Source: Chenopodium formosanum
Lineage: Eukaryota; Streptophyta; Magnoliopsida; Caryophyllales; Amaranthaceae
Length of the DNA: 64,000 bases
Assembly: GCA_024500155.1 (NCBI GenBank)
Contig: CM044880.1
Location: forward strand, 7,316,001-7,380,000
Direction of reading: 5' to 3'
Shown in pieces: positions 21,844 through 33,537 of this stretch (position 1 is its first letter; each line of letters begins with the position of its first letter). The notes below the pieces were generated by a model. The model was given only the letters and a program-made list of their open reading frames with translations, was not told where the DNA came from and ran no database searches. The position numbers and the translations under genes are program-made.

Positions 21844-21934
21844 CTCCCTTCGTTTCATAATTAGAAGTCTATTTTTCTTTATTATGTGAGTAATAAATGT
21901 TAGAAATAGGCTTCAAATTATGAAACGAAAAGAG
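21844..21934. mobile_element. Stowaway-like MITE
   Basis: A 91-bp foldback: left CTCCCTTCGTTTCATAATT pairs with right AATTATGAAACGAAAAGAG, flanked by TA at 21842-21843 and 21935-21936. A typical Tc1/Mariner-derived MITE. Confidence 0.75.
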
Positions 21935-22251
21935 TATGATTTTGGTTTTAAAAAAAAAAAAAACTAATATGATTAATCTGATACATCATCAGTGATTTTC
22001 TATTTTCTTAGAGTAAAATTCATGTTAAAAATGATAACTTTTTATAATTTAGAGTAACTACCCGTCATACAATAAGTTAATGAGATTACGTCCTTCTTAA
22101 TTTTTAAAAAAAAAAAAAAAAACGTATATTGAGAGCAATATCAATTTTGATCTTATATCCTAAAAGATACCCTAGATTGGTGACACACTGACACTCTGTA
22201 CACCTAGCCCAATCCTTGACCTATCCAAAGAAAGCATGACTTAACTGACAA

Positions 22252-22259
22252 TATAAATA
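22252..22259 (+). promoter_or_regulatory. TATA box of the split F-box gene
   Basis: TATAAATA lies before a 5' UTR with its own GT-AG intron (22323-22439), copying the layout of the two intact F-box genes. The promoter end of this gene therefore looks undamaged. Confidence 0.55.
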
Positions 22260-23204
22260 TTGTCCTCTTTTTCCTCACCCACTATCCTTTTCATTACAAA
22301 CCGCCACCTTACAGATTTTCAGGTAATTCAATTGCTAACTCAAAAACCATTTTCATCTTAATTTTCACTAATTCTAAACCCTCATTTCATAATTTTAGCT
22401 TAATTCTTATTTTAATTTGTTTAAAATTTTCAATTACAGATTTTGATCAATTTCAAGATGATGACGAACAACAACTCGTCAACAAAATCCGATTCCGAAG
22501 TTATCACACCAATAACTCTCCCAGATCAACTCATAGCGGACCAGATTCTATCAAGACTTCCGGTAAAACCCCTCATTCGCTTCAAATGTGTTTCCCATGG
22601 TTGGCTTTCTATAATCTCGAGTCGCGAATTCGCAAAAACCCACCTCCAATTCTCGCTTTCAAAACCTCAATGTCTCATTCTATCTGATATGTTTGATAGA
22701 AACAACTCGTACGGCCATTGTTTAACCTTTGATAAAGACTACAATGTCACCGATTTTGTTAGTTTGGAAAATAAATATCCCGCTTTCGGGGCTATTAGCA
22801 GTCGTCCACATACTAATAGTGTGGTTGACATTGCTAATGGCCTAGTGTGTTTGTACGACAGGCGGATTTTGAGTTTTCATGTATGGAACCCTGCGACGAA
22901 CCAATACCGTTCTACTGGCAGTCCTGTCCCCGGCTATCGTCCGGGGGGGAATACAATGGTTTTGGGTCTCGGGTTTGGTTTTATATCATCCATTAATGAT
23001 TATAGGATAGGATGCGTGTTAAAGTGTAACAACGATTTGTATGTTGTTTATATATATTCCTTAAGGACCGGAGAATGGGAAGTAATGGAAGCTATGGATA
23101 CGTGCAATTTAATGTATCCCGGATGGAACTCGGCTTTTGTCGATGATTCAGTCTATTGGGCAGCCTTACTTCATCCGGAAGAGGTAAACCGAACACTACA
23201 AGAA

Positions 23205-23650
23205 AAAAGATCAAAGAGGGCGATATACATTGATCAAGGAGGGCGAGTTTAATTTTGCCTTGTTAGTTTCTATCAAGGAGGGCGACATTATAATTGCCCT
23301 TTTATTATAGAGCAAAGAGGGCGAATGTTACTTTCGTCTTTGTACTTCAAACCAAACAGGACGAATTAATTTTTCGTCCTCTATAATATAGCTAAGAGGG
23401 CGAATTCACAAAATCGTCCTCTATAATAGAGCAAAGAGGGCGAATTTCATTTTCGCCCTCGTTGTTCAATAAAATAAATCAACAAAGTAAACGTTTTGGC
23501 TATTTTACAAAACAAAAAAAAACAAACAGGGCGAATGTTACTTTCGTTTTTGTATTTCAAACAAACAGGGCGAATTCCATTTTCGCCCTCGTTGGTCAAT
23601 AGCAAAAAGGGCGAATTCCTTTTTTGCCCTTGTTGGTCAATAAACATTTT
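23205..23650. repeat. Left subterminal repeats of the CACTA element
   Basis: Many copies of AGAGGGCGAA or CAGGGCGAAT and the complement TTCGCCCTC, in both orientations, some separated by ATAGAGCAA. In En/Spm elements such words are the binding sites of TnpA; that role here is inferred. Confidence 0.8.
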
Positions 23651-23659
23651 AACAAAATA

Positions 23660-25018
23660 AAACAAAGGTTTTTCTCTATTAAAACAAAAGGACATAAAAA
23701 TTAAACGTTTCTCTCTGAACGTTTTTCCCCAAAATATGCATGAACCCTAAATCGTTAATCTATGATTCTTCGCTCTATTTTTTCACTCCTAATCCTTGCT
23801 CATAAGGTTCAGATTCATTGCTCGAAGTCGGTGAGATTGCAAGTCAGATTTCGCTCCAAATCATTGCTCGAAGTCGCTCTAATTGTGTCGCAAGATTTTG
23901 GTAAATTTTGGCTCAAAACTATGTGATTAAGCTTTTGATTTGTACGAATTTGTTGTTCTCGAAATCCTTGCTCTTAATTTGTTGATTTTTTTGTCAATTT
24001 GTTCCTGCATGTTAGTATTGCTCTACATTTGTCAATTTTTTTGTCAATTTGTCGATTCTGCAAGTTTTTGGGAGTTGTTATTTATGCTAGTAATGTCAGA
24101 TAGATTATGGAGAAGCAAATCAGAATTTTTCGTATTTTATCAGTGGTTTATCGATTTAATTGCTTAATTGATCGTATGAGCTATTGATTACTGTGAATTG
24201 GGATAATTGTAATTTGTTTTGATTACTATGAATTGTGATAATTGATAACTCTATCTGAAAATATGCGCATGTGATAATTGATAACTCTATCTGATAGTAT
24301 TATACTAGCTAGTAGTGAGCCAGTGAGGTAATATTCACCAAATAGTGAGGTAGCAGGGCTGATTGGAGTTGTGGGTGTGTTGCGGTGGCAGGTTGTTGTT
24401 ATTGTTATTGTTTTTTGCCAATTTGTTGATGATTACTATGAAGCAAGTTAAGAATAAATGCAGTTTATGTGATAGATGATTACTAATAGTATGGAATATC
24501 ATTGGTGATTGAATTGGTTTACTCAGACATTTGATATTTATGTTCAGATTATGTTATGGGACAAATAAAATGATATCATATAATTACCCCAATAACTAGT
24601 ATATTATCATATCTATTCATATAATTTTATAACTATTTTGTCTACTTATGAACTTATAATATACAAATCTATTGGTTCCATTATTTAGCTAGTAAGATCC
24701 AGATGTCTAACTTGTATATATAAAGAATGTTATTGCCTTGGCTTTTGGGAGGACTTTCACACTTTTTTCTTTTATTAACATGGACAAATAAAATGATTCA
24801 GTTAGAGATGGTTTCTATGGCTATTATGCTTGTACTTTATTATGCTTAATTGCGTATGTCCAGTTTCAGTAGCATAATGTCCATATGTGGAAATTTTTAT
24901 GTCAATTTGTACTTTTGTTTCATTAGACTATTGGTCAACTTATTTATGTTGCTATACTGTTGCGTTTTATTCCACCCATCCCTTGTATCAACTTATATAT
25001 TGTTTTATGTAATATAGA
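23660..25018 (+). promoter_or_regulatory. Promoter and leader region of the CACTA transposase
   Basis: Non-coding stretch between the subterminal repeats and the transposase. A possible leader exon ends at a GGTAAATTTTGG donor near 23900, and a TAATATAG acceptor ends at 25017, two bases before the ATG, so a 5' UTR intron is likely. The leader boundaries are guesses. Confidence 0.4.
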
Positions 25019-28000
25019 ATGGATAATGATAGAAGTTGGATGCATGTTCAAGGGTTGAAAGGTAGGCTTCAACCAAGTTACCGAAATGGTGTTAAATACT
25101 TTCTTGATTTTTCTTTCAAGGACACTAACCCTAATTCTGGGGATAAGAAGAGGTGTCCTTGTTTGAATTGTCGAAATTACTTTGACCATGACCGAGCGAC
25201 AATGCGTGTTCATCTTCTTCGAGTGGGAATAGACCCTGATTACAATCCATGGGTATTCCATGGAGAGGAACAATCCCTTGACATCGGTGAGATGGAGATG
25301 TCCGAGGAGGAAGGTGATGAGTTATATGATGAAGATCCTCTTGTATCAGAAGAGATGGCTTCTTTGGTACATGATGCGACAAATGTAGTGCGGGAGGAGC
25401 ATGATGGGGATGAAGGGGGTGGAGATTGTTATGAGATTCCCGATAAGTTTTATAAATTGATGAAAGATGCAGAAGAAGAGCTATTTTCGGGTTGTAAAAC
25501 ATTTTCAAGGCTTGAATTCATTGTAACTCTCTTACACCTTAAGGTTAGTGGGGGTTGGAGTGAGAAATCATTTAGTGGGCTCCTTAGTGCATTACAAAAG
25601 GCCTTTAATTATGACCCAAACTTTCCAAAAAGCTCTTATGAAGCCAAGAAGTACACAAAAGACCTTGGGTTGAATTATGTGAAGATTCATGCTTGTGTCA
25701 ATCATTGTATACTTTATAGAAAAGAGTATGAAAATGCTGATTCATGCCCTATTTGTGAGGAGTCAAGGTGGAAGGAAGGTAGCAGTGAATTTGATGATAG
25801 TGTTACCTTCTCGGAATCTCAAGGGGCCTCACAAAGAATGCCTAAGGTACCTCGTATGGTTCTACGTCATTTTCCTTTAGTGCCAAGGCTTCAAAGGCTT
25901 TTTATGTCATCAAAAATTGCAAAGCACATGAGATGGCATAAAGAGAGGCAACAACTTGATGACAACATATTAAGGCACCCATCCGATTCAATGGCATGGA
26001 AGAAGCTTGATGAATCATTTCCAGAGTTTGCAATCGATCCACGTAATGTGAGATTAGGTCTTTCAACTGATGGTTTCAATCCCGGTGGACATTTTGGCGC
26101 TAATTACAGCATTTGGCCGGTGTTTTTGGTGCCATACAATCTTCCACCATGGATGTGCATGACAAGTCCATACATCATGTTGTCACTCCTAATTCCCGGT
26201 CCCAAGTCTCCTGGAATGGATATTGATGTGTTCTTAGAACCCTTGATTGATGAACTTCAAGAATTATGGGAAGTTGGGGTGAAAACTTATGATTCACATA
26301 GTCGCCAAAATTTTACAATGAAGGCAGCTCTATTGTGGACAATGAGTGATTTTCCTGCTTATGGAAATTTGTGTGGTTGGAGTACTTGTGGTAAACTTGC
26401 TTGTCCATCATGTCACATAGATACCTCACACAAGAGATTGAAGCTTGGAAGGAAACAATTCTTTGATGCTAATCGTAGATTCTTGGATCCCGATCATAGA
26501 TGGAGAATGGATAGAAAATCATTCAATGGAGAAACAGAAAGACGACCACCTCCTATCCCTTTGTCGGGGGATGAGATAGTAGAAGCATTTGATGGTGTTC
26601 CGAATGTGATATTTGGGAAGAAGAGAAAGAGAACCAAAAGATACTTGTTTGGCCAATGGAAGAAGTTTAGTACCTTCTTTAGACTCCCTTATTGGAGTAA
26701 GCTTTTGGTACGGCATAACTTAGATGTGATGCATATTGAAAAAAATATTTGTGATAGTATCTTAGCAACTGTACTTGATATTCCTAATAAGACAAAGGAC
26801 ACTTTGAACGTACGTAAGGATTTGTTGAAGTTGAACATGCATGAGAAATTGAGACCTATCAAGATAGGTGATAAATATGTCATTCCTAGAGCTCCTTATC
26901 AATTGACATTGCTTGAGAGGCATAGAGTATCAGAGTGGTTGTCTAAGGTTAAAGTGCCAGATGGTTACTCTTCAAACATAGCTCGATGTGCAAGTGTAGA
27001 AGATGGAAAAATCTCGAACATGAAGAGCCATGATTGTCATGTTTTTATGCAAGATTTGCTTACACCGGCATTTCAAGGCATTTTGCCTAAGCAAGTGTTA
27101 GAACCTTTGGTTGAGCTAAGCTTGTTTTTTAAGCAATTGTGCTCCAAAACTCTAAAAATTGATGTGTTGGAGCGATTGGAAAAGAGTATTGCAATAACTC
27201 TTTGTAAGCTTGAAAAGGTGTTTGTTCCATCGTTCTTTGATATTATGGTTCACCTCCCAATCCACTTGGCTACTGAGGCCAAGCTTGCTGGGCCAGTGCA
27301 ATATCGTTGGCAATATCGATTTGAAAGGTAATCTTATAGCTCATCTACATTAATATGTGATTGTTTAATTTGTGGCATCATTTAATAAGGTTTTTTCTCG
27401 TAGGGAAATGTACACCATGAAGCCGCCTACTGCAACTAACAAAGCTCAACCAGAAGGCTCTATAGCTAATGCCCGTATAATGGAAGAATGTCTTACCTTC
27501 GTTTCTAGATATTTAAGTGGTGTCGAGACAAAATTCAATCGCATGAGTAGAAATGACTTGGATAAGAATTATCATTCTCCATTGTTTAAACTATCCGTTT
27601 TTCAAAACAAGGGAAATCCATTAGGTAGAAGAACATTCAAGCAATTGAGCATCTTAGATTGGGAGCAAGCTCAATTATATGTTCTTATGAATTGTCCAGA
27701 AGTACAACCATTGGTGGAGTAAGGCATCTATATCTTTTTATTCTTTTAATCATTATTTCATCATTATGTGAAATACCACTAACACGTATATGATGAACAG
27801 AGAGTATGCTTCTATTGGTGGGCCAAAACCAAGTGTAGTGGATTGGTTTCAATCACGAGTAAGTGTTATGTCTTTATGTTAAGGTTAAGATTAAGGTTAT
27901 GATTTGTATGTGTTAATACTAATTCGATCTCTCCATAATGGCTTATTTTCATAGATATGGAATCTTCATATGGAAGGAGATCCAAGAGTAACAACTGAGT

Positions 28001-28713
28001 TACTATCATTGTCACGAGGCCCGAGTAAAAGTGTTAGAAGCTATCAAGGATACTATGTAAATGGGCATCGTTTCCACACAAAAAAACGTCAAAGAAGGCG
28101 AAAGACACAAAATAGTGGAGTAGTCGTTAAAGGAGATGAAGAGAGTGGAGAAAGAGACTTTTTTGGGGTTTTAAAAGAAGTCATAGAATTGGAGTATGAT
28201 GTTCCAAATGGTGGGGATAAGGAACCAATCGTGGTGTTGTTTAGATGTGTTTGGTTCAATATTTATAGGGAGGGGCGAGGGATAAAAAGGGACAAGTTTG
28301 GCACTATTAGTGTCAACACCAAAAGGTTTTTACAAACCAATGAGCCATTTGCTATGGCATCCCAAGTTGGACAAGTCTATTACGTGAGGGCACACAATGA
28401 GCCAAATTGGAGAATCGTTATTAAGACAATTCCTCGTAACTTCTACAATTTTCCAATTGTTGATGATATTGGTTGTGATGATGAGAATGATGATATTGAA
28501 TTAGGAATACCTAACTCAATAGTGAATGATGTAGATGATGAGATTTTACCAAGAAATGATGTCCCTCCTATGTTAGTGAACTCAATTGATTTTGAGTCAA
28601 AGGAGAATGAGATTTTGGAGAAGAAGAAGAAGAAGAAGAAGAAGAAGAAGAAGAAGAAGAAGAAGAAGAAGAAGAAGAAGAAGAATTCGAAGAAGAAGAA
28701 GAAGAAGAAGAGT

Positions 28714-28756
<43 letters not shown>

Positions 28757-28758
28757 AG
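25019..28758 (+). CDS. CACTA TnpD-type transposase
   Basis: Exons by GT-AG signals and frame: 25019-27327, 27404-27718, 27801-27858 and 27955-28758, giving 1161 aa. The order fits plant CACTA transposases: an N-terminal Transpos_assoc-like zinc region (Cys46, Cys48, Cys51, then a His), the Tnp2/Transposase_21 core around residues 300-520 (LSTDGFNPGGHFG, WPVFLVPYNLPPW), a DUF4218-like region about 690-815 (ELSLFFKQLC, then FDIMVHLPIHL) and a DUF4216-like region about 960-1035. It would cut and join the element ends in the nucleus. The C-terminus is odd: a run of Lys then Met encoded by GAA/GAT repeats, explained by a one-base slip from an acidic tail whose stop would be at 28773-28775. The domains lie before the slip, so activity may survive. 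Confidence 0.88.
28618..28755 (+). repeat. GAA/GAT microsatellite in the transposase tail
   Basis: About 20 GAA/AAG triplets, a GAATTC break, seven or more GAA, then about 14 GAT. In the current frame it reads Lys and Met; one base over it reads Glu and Asp and continues to a DLDSGSE end. Confidence 0.85.
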
Positions 28759-28775
28759 ACTCGGGCAGCGAATAA

Positions 28776-29058
28776 ACTTGTTGCTATTCCATCTTTTGTC
28801 TTTTTTTTTTAATATCAAACTCATGTAAAATAAGCTACTGGTTTTATAAGTTTATTTCTGTTTTTGTTTGTTTATTTTCTGTTTTTGTTGTTTATTTCTG
28901 TTTTTGTTTGTTTATTTCTGTTTTTGGTTTTATAAGTTTATTACTGTTTTTGTTTGTTTATTTCTGTTTTTGTTGTTTGTTTTCTGTTTTCTGTTTTTCT
29001 ATTTATTTTTTGTTTCCTATTTATGATTTTGTTTTATATTTATGATTTTGTAGGGTCA
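28776..29058 (+). other. Spacer between the two CACTA genes, TTTCTG repeats
   Basis: T-rich minisatellite of TTTATTTCTGTTTTTG units at about 28850-29040. It ends in a TTTTGTAG acceptor-like site six bases before the TnpA ATG, so it may be the 5' UTR intron of that gene or part of a shared transcript with TnpD, as in maize En/Spm. Confidence 0.5.
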
Positions 29059-31293
29059 ATGAATCTGGAGACTCAATCATCATTATCGCAATTAGATTCT
29101 AATAATAATAGTAATGAGTTTGTAGGGTCGACCTCTCAACAACTTAAGAAAAGAAAAGGTAATGTGTTCTGCTTTCTGTTCTGTTTTCTATTTATAGTTC
29201 TGTTTCTTAGCTGATTTGTGTAATGTATTTTCAATTAGGCCCCTTTCGTGGTCCAAGTAGAGCACTCAAGTATAAAAAGTTGCGAAGCATTCAACCCGGA
29301 AAGCTTAAGGTTAATATTCCTCCAGCCTTAGGAGCTGTTGTGGGTGAGCGTGCAAATCAGTTTGTTGCTGAGTGTTCTGATTGGGTGAAGGAGATCTGCC
29401 CCCTTGATGTTCTTAAATGGAGTGATATGCCTGATGGGATTGTAGATCGATTATATGCAAGGATTAAGGTATATAATCTTGTAAATTCAATCTTAATAAC
29501 TCTCTAAAATGTTTTCAGTGATGCATGTTGACTGAGTTGCATGATTATTACTTTTTGGCTTTGGATTATAAAGGTTAAATCACTTTGGCTCATAAATAAA
29601 TCACTTTGGCTCGATGCATTATATTGTTTTGAGCTCAGAATAATTCTGCAACTAGTCTACTGATTGAAAACTTCCTGCATATAAAATGGTCATATGATCA
29701 ATATAAGATCGAACAGGACTTTTACTGTCAGATGATTTCATGAAGAACAATATCTTTTAACACATGCAATTTTATCACTTTGGCATGGTCCTTCACTCCT
29801 TCACTAAATTTGAATATTTTTGTAGTCAAAGTACGAATTGGGTGAAGGTTCACACATCCGCAAAGCAATAAGGATTCAATGCTCAACCCTTTATAGGCAT
29901 TGGAGAGAAAGGTTGAAGGCCGACTATTTTTCAAATCGCAAATCTTTATTAGAGGCGGAGCATGCTTGCCCACCTTCAATAAAACTTGAACAATGGAAGT
30001 GGCTTGTTTATAACTATTGGAGCTCTCCTAAACAAAAGGTAATTAAGTTATGGGAATGCTCTTGTAATCAAAATTCAGCAAAGAAGATTGTTTTCTTCCC
30101 CTTTACTAATCCTATATGTTGTTTTTTAATCTGTAGGAAAGGAGCGAGAAGAATCGGGCAAATGCTCTTACAAAGAAGATCAAGTCGGCATGTGGTGCGA
30201 AATCAACAGCTCGCATAATTTATGAATTGGTGAGTATAAGTTATTGTTAATGTCTGTCTCTGTCTCTGTCTTAGCTGAATCTGTTCACTGTCTTAGCTGA
30301 ATCTGTTCTTTGTCTTGGCTGAATCTGTTCTCTGTCTTGGCTGAATGTGTCTCTGTCTTAGCTGCTGTGACCCTGAAAATTTTATTCAAATGCTGAGACA
30401 AAACGCCTGCTGTCTGCTTGACTCTACTATAACACCATTTTGCAAATTTTTCTGACCGACTTTAAAATTTCTAAGATCAATCAATAATACTGATGCTGAA
30501 TAAGACTATAAGAGCAGAACTACAGATACAAATGTGTCAGCTTACCTGAATTTATTAAGGCCGATTTACTATTTCTCTTGATCTCCTTGAGTTGCTACAC
30601 CTGTTCACATACTCTGATGTTCTTGACAGTACATCTTGCTGTGTATCATGTTGTGTTAATGCATATTGCTTTCAGATTTTAGGAATATTTGTTTGTCATT
30701 TCAAAAATATTACTTGTGTATGTATATGATTTGATAGGAACTTGAGGCACAAGCTTGTGAAAATGAGAATGAGGTCACAGAAATCAATGGTTCTAGTTCA
30801 AATGTAACCACTGCATCCCAAGCTAATGATGATCCCATGTATTTAAAGTTATGGGAGAAGTCAAAGAGGTATATTGAATATTTGTCTAATGCACGAACAC
30901 TTTGTTTTTCTTTATTTTAAAATTCTGACTTTGTTTTATCTTGTAAGGCATAAAAATGGGAAGTTTGACGATGAGGCCGAGGAGAAGTTCAAGGAATTAA
31001 AGGAGTTGCATGAGAAAGAAATTGGTGAAAAGGGGGTTGATAATCTTACTGTTGAAGAAGCTTATGTGAAGGTTCTTGGACATCGTTCAGGTTATGCCCG
31101 TGGTTTAGGCAAAGGGCACCCGGTGTCTTGTAAAGATGGAAAGATAGGAAGAGCTGAGCTGGAACATAATGTTGAAAAACTCCAAAATGAAAATAATATG
31201 ATGCGAGCTGAATTGGAAGCGTCTAAGAAGAAACAAGAAGACCTAGAACAAAAGCTTCGGTTAGTCATGGAGAAGATTGGCCTTGACGCTTAA
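29059..31293 (+). CDS. CACTA TnpA-type protein (Transposase_24-like)
   Basis: Exons 29059-29158, 29239-29468, 29826-30038, 30137-30229, 30738-30868 and 30948-31293; phases agree and give 370 aa. The middle resembles the plant PTTA/En-Spm Transposase_24 family: a GPFRGPS start, CPLDVLKWSDMPDG, then YRHWRERLKADYF, a basic WKWLVYNYWSSPKQKERSEK stretch and the late VLGHRSGYARGLGKG motif. The last 45 residues are a predicted coiled coil (AELEHNVEKLQNENNMM). In En/Spm the TnpA product binds the subterminal repeats and brings the ends together; here that would be the AGAGGGCGAA arrays. Start chosen as the only ATG in frame before a GT donor. Confidence 0.85.
30250..30362 (+). repeat. Minisatellite in TnpA intron 4
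   Basis: About four tandem copies of a unit of roughly 25 bp containing GTCTTAGCTGAATCTGTTC, in the intron between exons 4 and 5. Confidence 0.75.
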
Positions 31294-31904
31294 TAGAGGT
31301 AATATTTTACACGAAGTATTTTTTTCTACTTTTGATATTTTTGGGCAGCCATTAACTGTAAGGTTTGTGGTAATTTTTCTTTGAATTTCTGGGTGTAATA
31401 TATGAAATTGTTACTGTAATATTTATGTTGATGATGGCTTAATGATGTCCCGGTTGCTATTCTCATGAATATTGTAAATCGTGTTTTATGTTGATGATGG
31501 CTTAATGATGTAGTTTTCTGAAGTTTCTTTTTCCATTTGCTGAGGATAGATTCACCTTGTTGGCTATATGATCCTATATTATTCAGGATTAATGATTGTA
31601 TTTTTCCTATATTATTCAGGTAATGTAGATTGGATTTTGTTTTGGAAATGGAGGACACCAAAGGCTGGCTGCATTCCTTGGAAAAATGGGGATGCTAGAA
31701 GGTGCAAGGATGAGAAGATTGCATGATAATGTCCTAGAAAAAACATTATTAAATATTTGCTATTTAGGATAATTTGGTTAATACTTTTGTATATATAATG
31801 ACAAAATTAGAATATATAATGACAAAATTAGAATTTATATTAACTAAATAAATACTTTTGTTAATACTCCTAGAATTATTTTTTTAAAAAACTGAAAATT
31901 GAAC
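31294..31904 (+). other. 3' region of the CACTA element
   Basis: Non-coding 3' UTR and spacer, with a duplicated TTATGTTGATGATGGCTTAATG (31420-31445 and 31487-31512) and a small ATATATAATGACAAAATTAG duplication near 31790-31830. Confidence 0.5.
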
Positions 31905-32340
31905 AAAGAGGGCGATTTCGTTTTTGCCCTTTAAAATTTGATCAAACAGGGCGAATTTTGAGCAAGGAGGGCAATATTAATTGACTTAATTGAGTTGTTT
32001 ACAGAGGGCAAAAAAAACTTTTCATCTTGGTTGATTCAATCTAAGAGGGCGAAAATTTTGCCCTATTTGATATTGATCAAAGAGGGCGAAAATTTTGCCC
32101 TATTTGATATTGATCAAAGAGGGCGAAATTTTTGCCCTATTTGATGTTGATCAAAGAGGGCGAAATTTTTTGCCTTCTTTGATATTTAACAAAGAGGGCA
32201 AAACATTTGTATGCCCTTTGAAGCTAATAGGACGAAGCTAATAGGGCGATCTGGGGGCGATTTTAAAATCGCCCTCTTTGCCTAATAGGGCGAAATTTGA
32301 ACCTAAGAGGGCGATTTAAATTGCCCTCTTTGATATAATA
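31905..32340. repeat. Right subterminal repeats of the CACTA element
   Basis: Tandem AAGAGGGCGAAAATTTTGCCC units, several spaced by TATTTGATATTGATC. The same core word as at the left end in both orientations. Confidence 0.8.
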
Positions 32341-33238
32341 TCTTGTAGTGGAAGTGAGGTTAAGGATCCTGTGGAATACTATATAGGTGGATTGAATTTA
32401 GCGAATGGGAAATTGAAGAGAGTCCAATTAATGGATTTGCGCAATAAAGATTATAGCATTTTTAAGGTGTTTCAGATGAACGGGTGCTTGACATTGGGTT
32501 GCATCGAGTATCATAATGATAGATTTGGGCTTAAGAGTTGCGAGTTTTGGATGTTGAAGCAACATGATGACCCGAGATCTTGGGTAAAATTGTTCTTCTT
32601 CTATTCTAATGGGTCAGATCTGCTACACTTATTTGAATCAGGAAAATGTTTGGTGAGTACGTTTGATTATGAGATGGATGGGCTTCTATTACATGATCCG
32701 AGTCAGGAAGATGCTGCTGAAGAAGCTACTGTTGTTTGGAGAGGAGAGGAGGAAGGACAATTCTTCTACCATTTTAAAGGACATGCAATGAATTATGTTG
32801 AGAGTCTCGTTTCGCCTTTTGGAACAAACGTGTTTGATCAGGATGGAGATGCTCATTAGATTATAGAATGTGTTGAGTAGGAGACTTAATCAAGAATCAA
32901 ATCCTCAAATAATGTATGAGTTATGTCATTGTAATTTTATAGTTCTCTTGCCATTTTGGCTAATGTTTTAGACCTTTTTCTTTGTTTATAATCCAAATAT
33001 TATTGTGTCACCTATTAAGTTGTTTCAAGTATTTTCTTCTTTGTTTACCGTGTTATACGGATTAAAAATTAATTATAATAATAGTACCTTAACTGATTTG
33101 AATACAATCCTTATCGTATAACATCAAAAAATAATTATATATTTAAATCTTAAATCACTAGTTCTTTTTCCCGCTTTTATCATAAAATTCCTGGAACATA
33201 ATTCAATTCCCGTCAAACTCCATCCTATTCCAAAAGCC

Positions 33239-33509
33239 ATGGATGATTGTGCGCAATTCAGAACAACTAGTAAAAAGCCTAACTCGTTTCAAATCTGTTT
33301 GCAAAGATTGGCTTCTTCACAATTTCTCAACAAGCTCTCGTGCTGTCTACACTTCACCTAGATCTCGTCTTTCTTTTTTCTCATTCATGTATTATTTTAC
33401 AAACAAAACTCAAGTGTATTATTTTACAAGAAAATTATTTTATTGTGTTTGTTTGTTGCTCAATTTCGATTTATACGCAGTTACAAAAATGGGGTTTTTG
33501 TACAAATAG
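33239..33509 (+). pseudogene. F-box remnant
   Basis: The frame from 33243 contains SLTRFKSVCKDWL, close to the core of an F-box (the paralogues have LIRFKCVSHGWLS), but the part before it is not an F-box front and the sequence loses similarity by about 33350. It lies 380 bp after the split F-box gene and is probably a decayed member of the same cluster. Confidence 0.4.
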
Positions 33510-33537
33510 CTTGAGGAATATGATGATGTATATGTCC

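Larger units (their letters stand above)
23194..32350 (+). mobile_element. Autonomous-looking CACTA (En/Spm) transposon
   Basis: 9157 bp from CACTACAAGAAAAAAG to ATATCTTGTAGTG, flanked by GAA at 23191-23193 and 32351-32353. The terminal inverted repeats agree over about 28 bp with some mismatches and run into arrays of AGAGGGCGAA at both ends. The element carries a TnpD-type transposase (25019-28758) and a TnpA-type subterminal-binding protein (29059-31293), both on the plus strand with splice sites that keep frame. This is the full kit of an En/Spm element. It lies in the same direction as the F-box gene it interrupts. Intact ends, intact genes and a perfect target duplication point to a young insertion. 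Confidence 0.92.
22458..32859 (+). pseudogene. F-box gene split by a CACTA transposon
   Basis: The 5' part (22458-23193, 245 codons plus one base) carries the F-box (ITLPDQLIADQILSRLPVK, FKCVSHGWLS) and the front of the associated domain. The 3' part (32354-32859, 168 codons including the stop) carries the rest, ending in TVVWRGEEEGQF and YVESLVSPFG. Between them sits a 9157-bp CACTA element and its GAA duplication. Counting across the junction with one GAA leaves one frame of 414 codons, matching the 408-435 aa of the paralogues, with no stop in either half. As it stands, translation enters the transposon after a few residues and ends at 23250-23252. The start is placed at the ATG matching the paralogues. 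If transcribed, it would give a truncated protein of about 265 aa with an F-box but half its substrate domain. Confidence 0.9.

Noticed and set aside
25131..25508. 125-codon minus-strand frame rich in His and Pro
   Set aside because: Antisense to exon 1 of the transposase.
28597..28824. Minus-strand His and Leu runs
   Set aside because: Reverse reading of the GAA/GAT microsatellite in the transposase tail.
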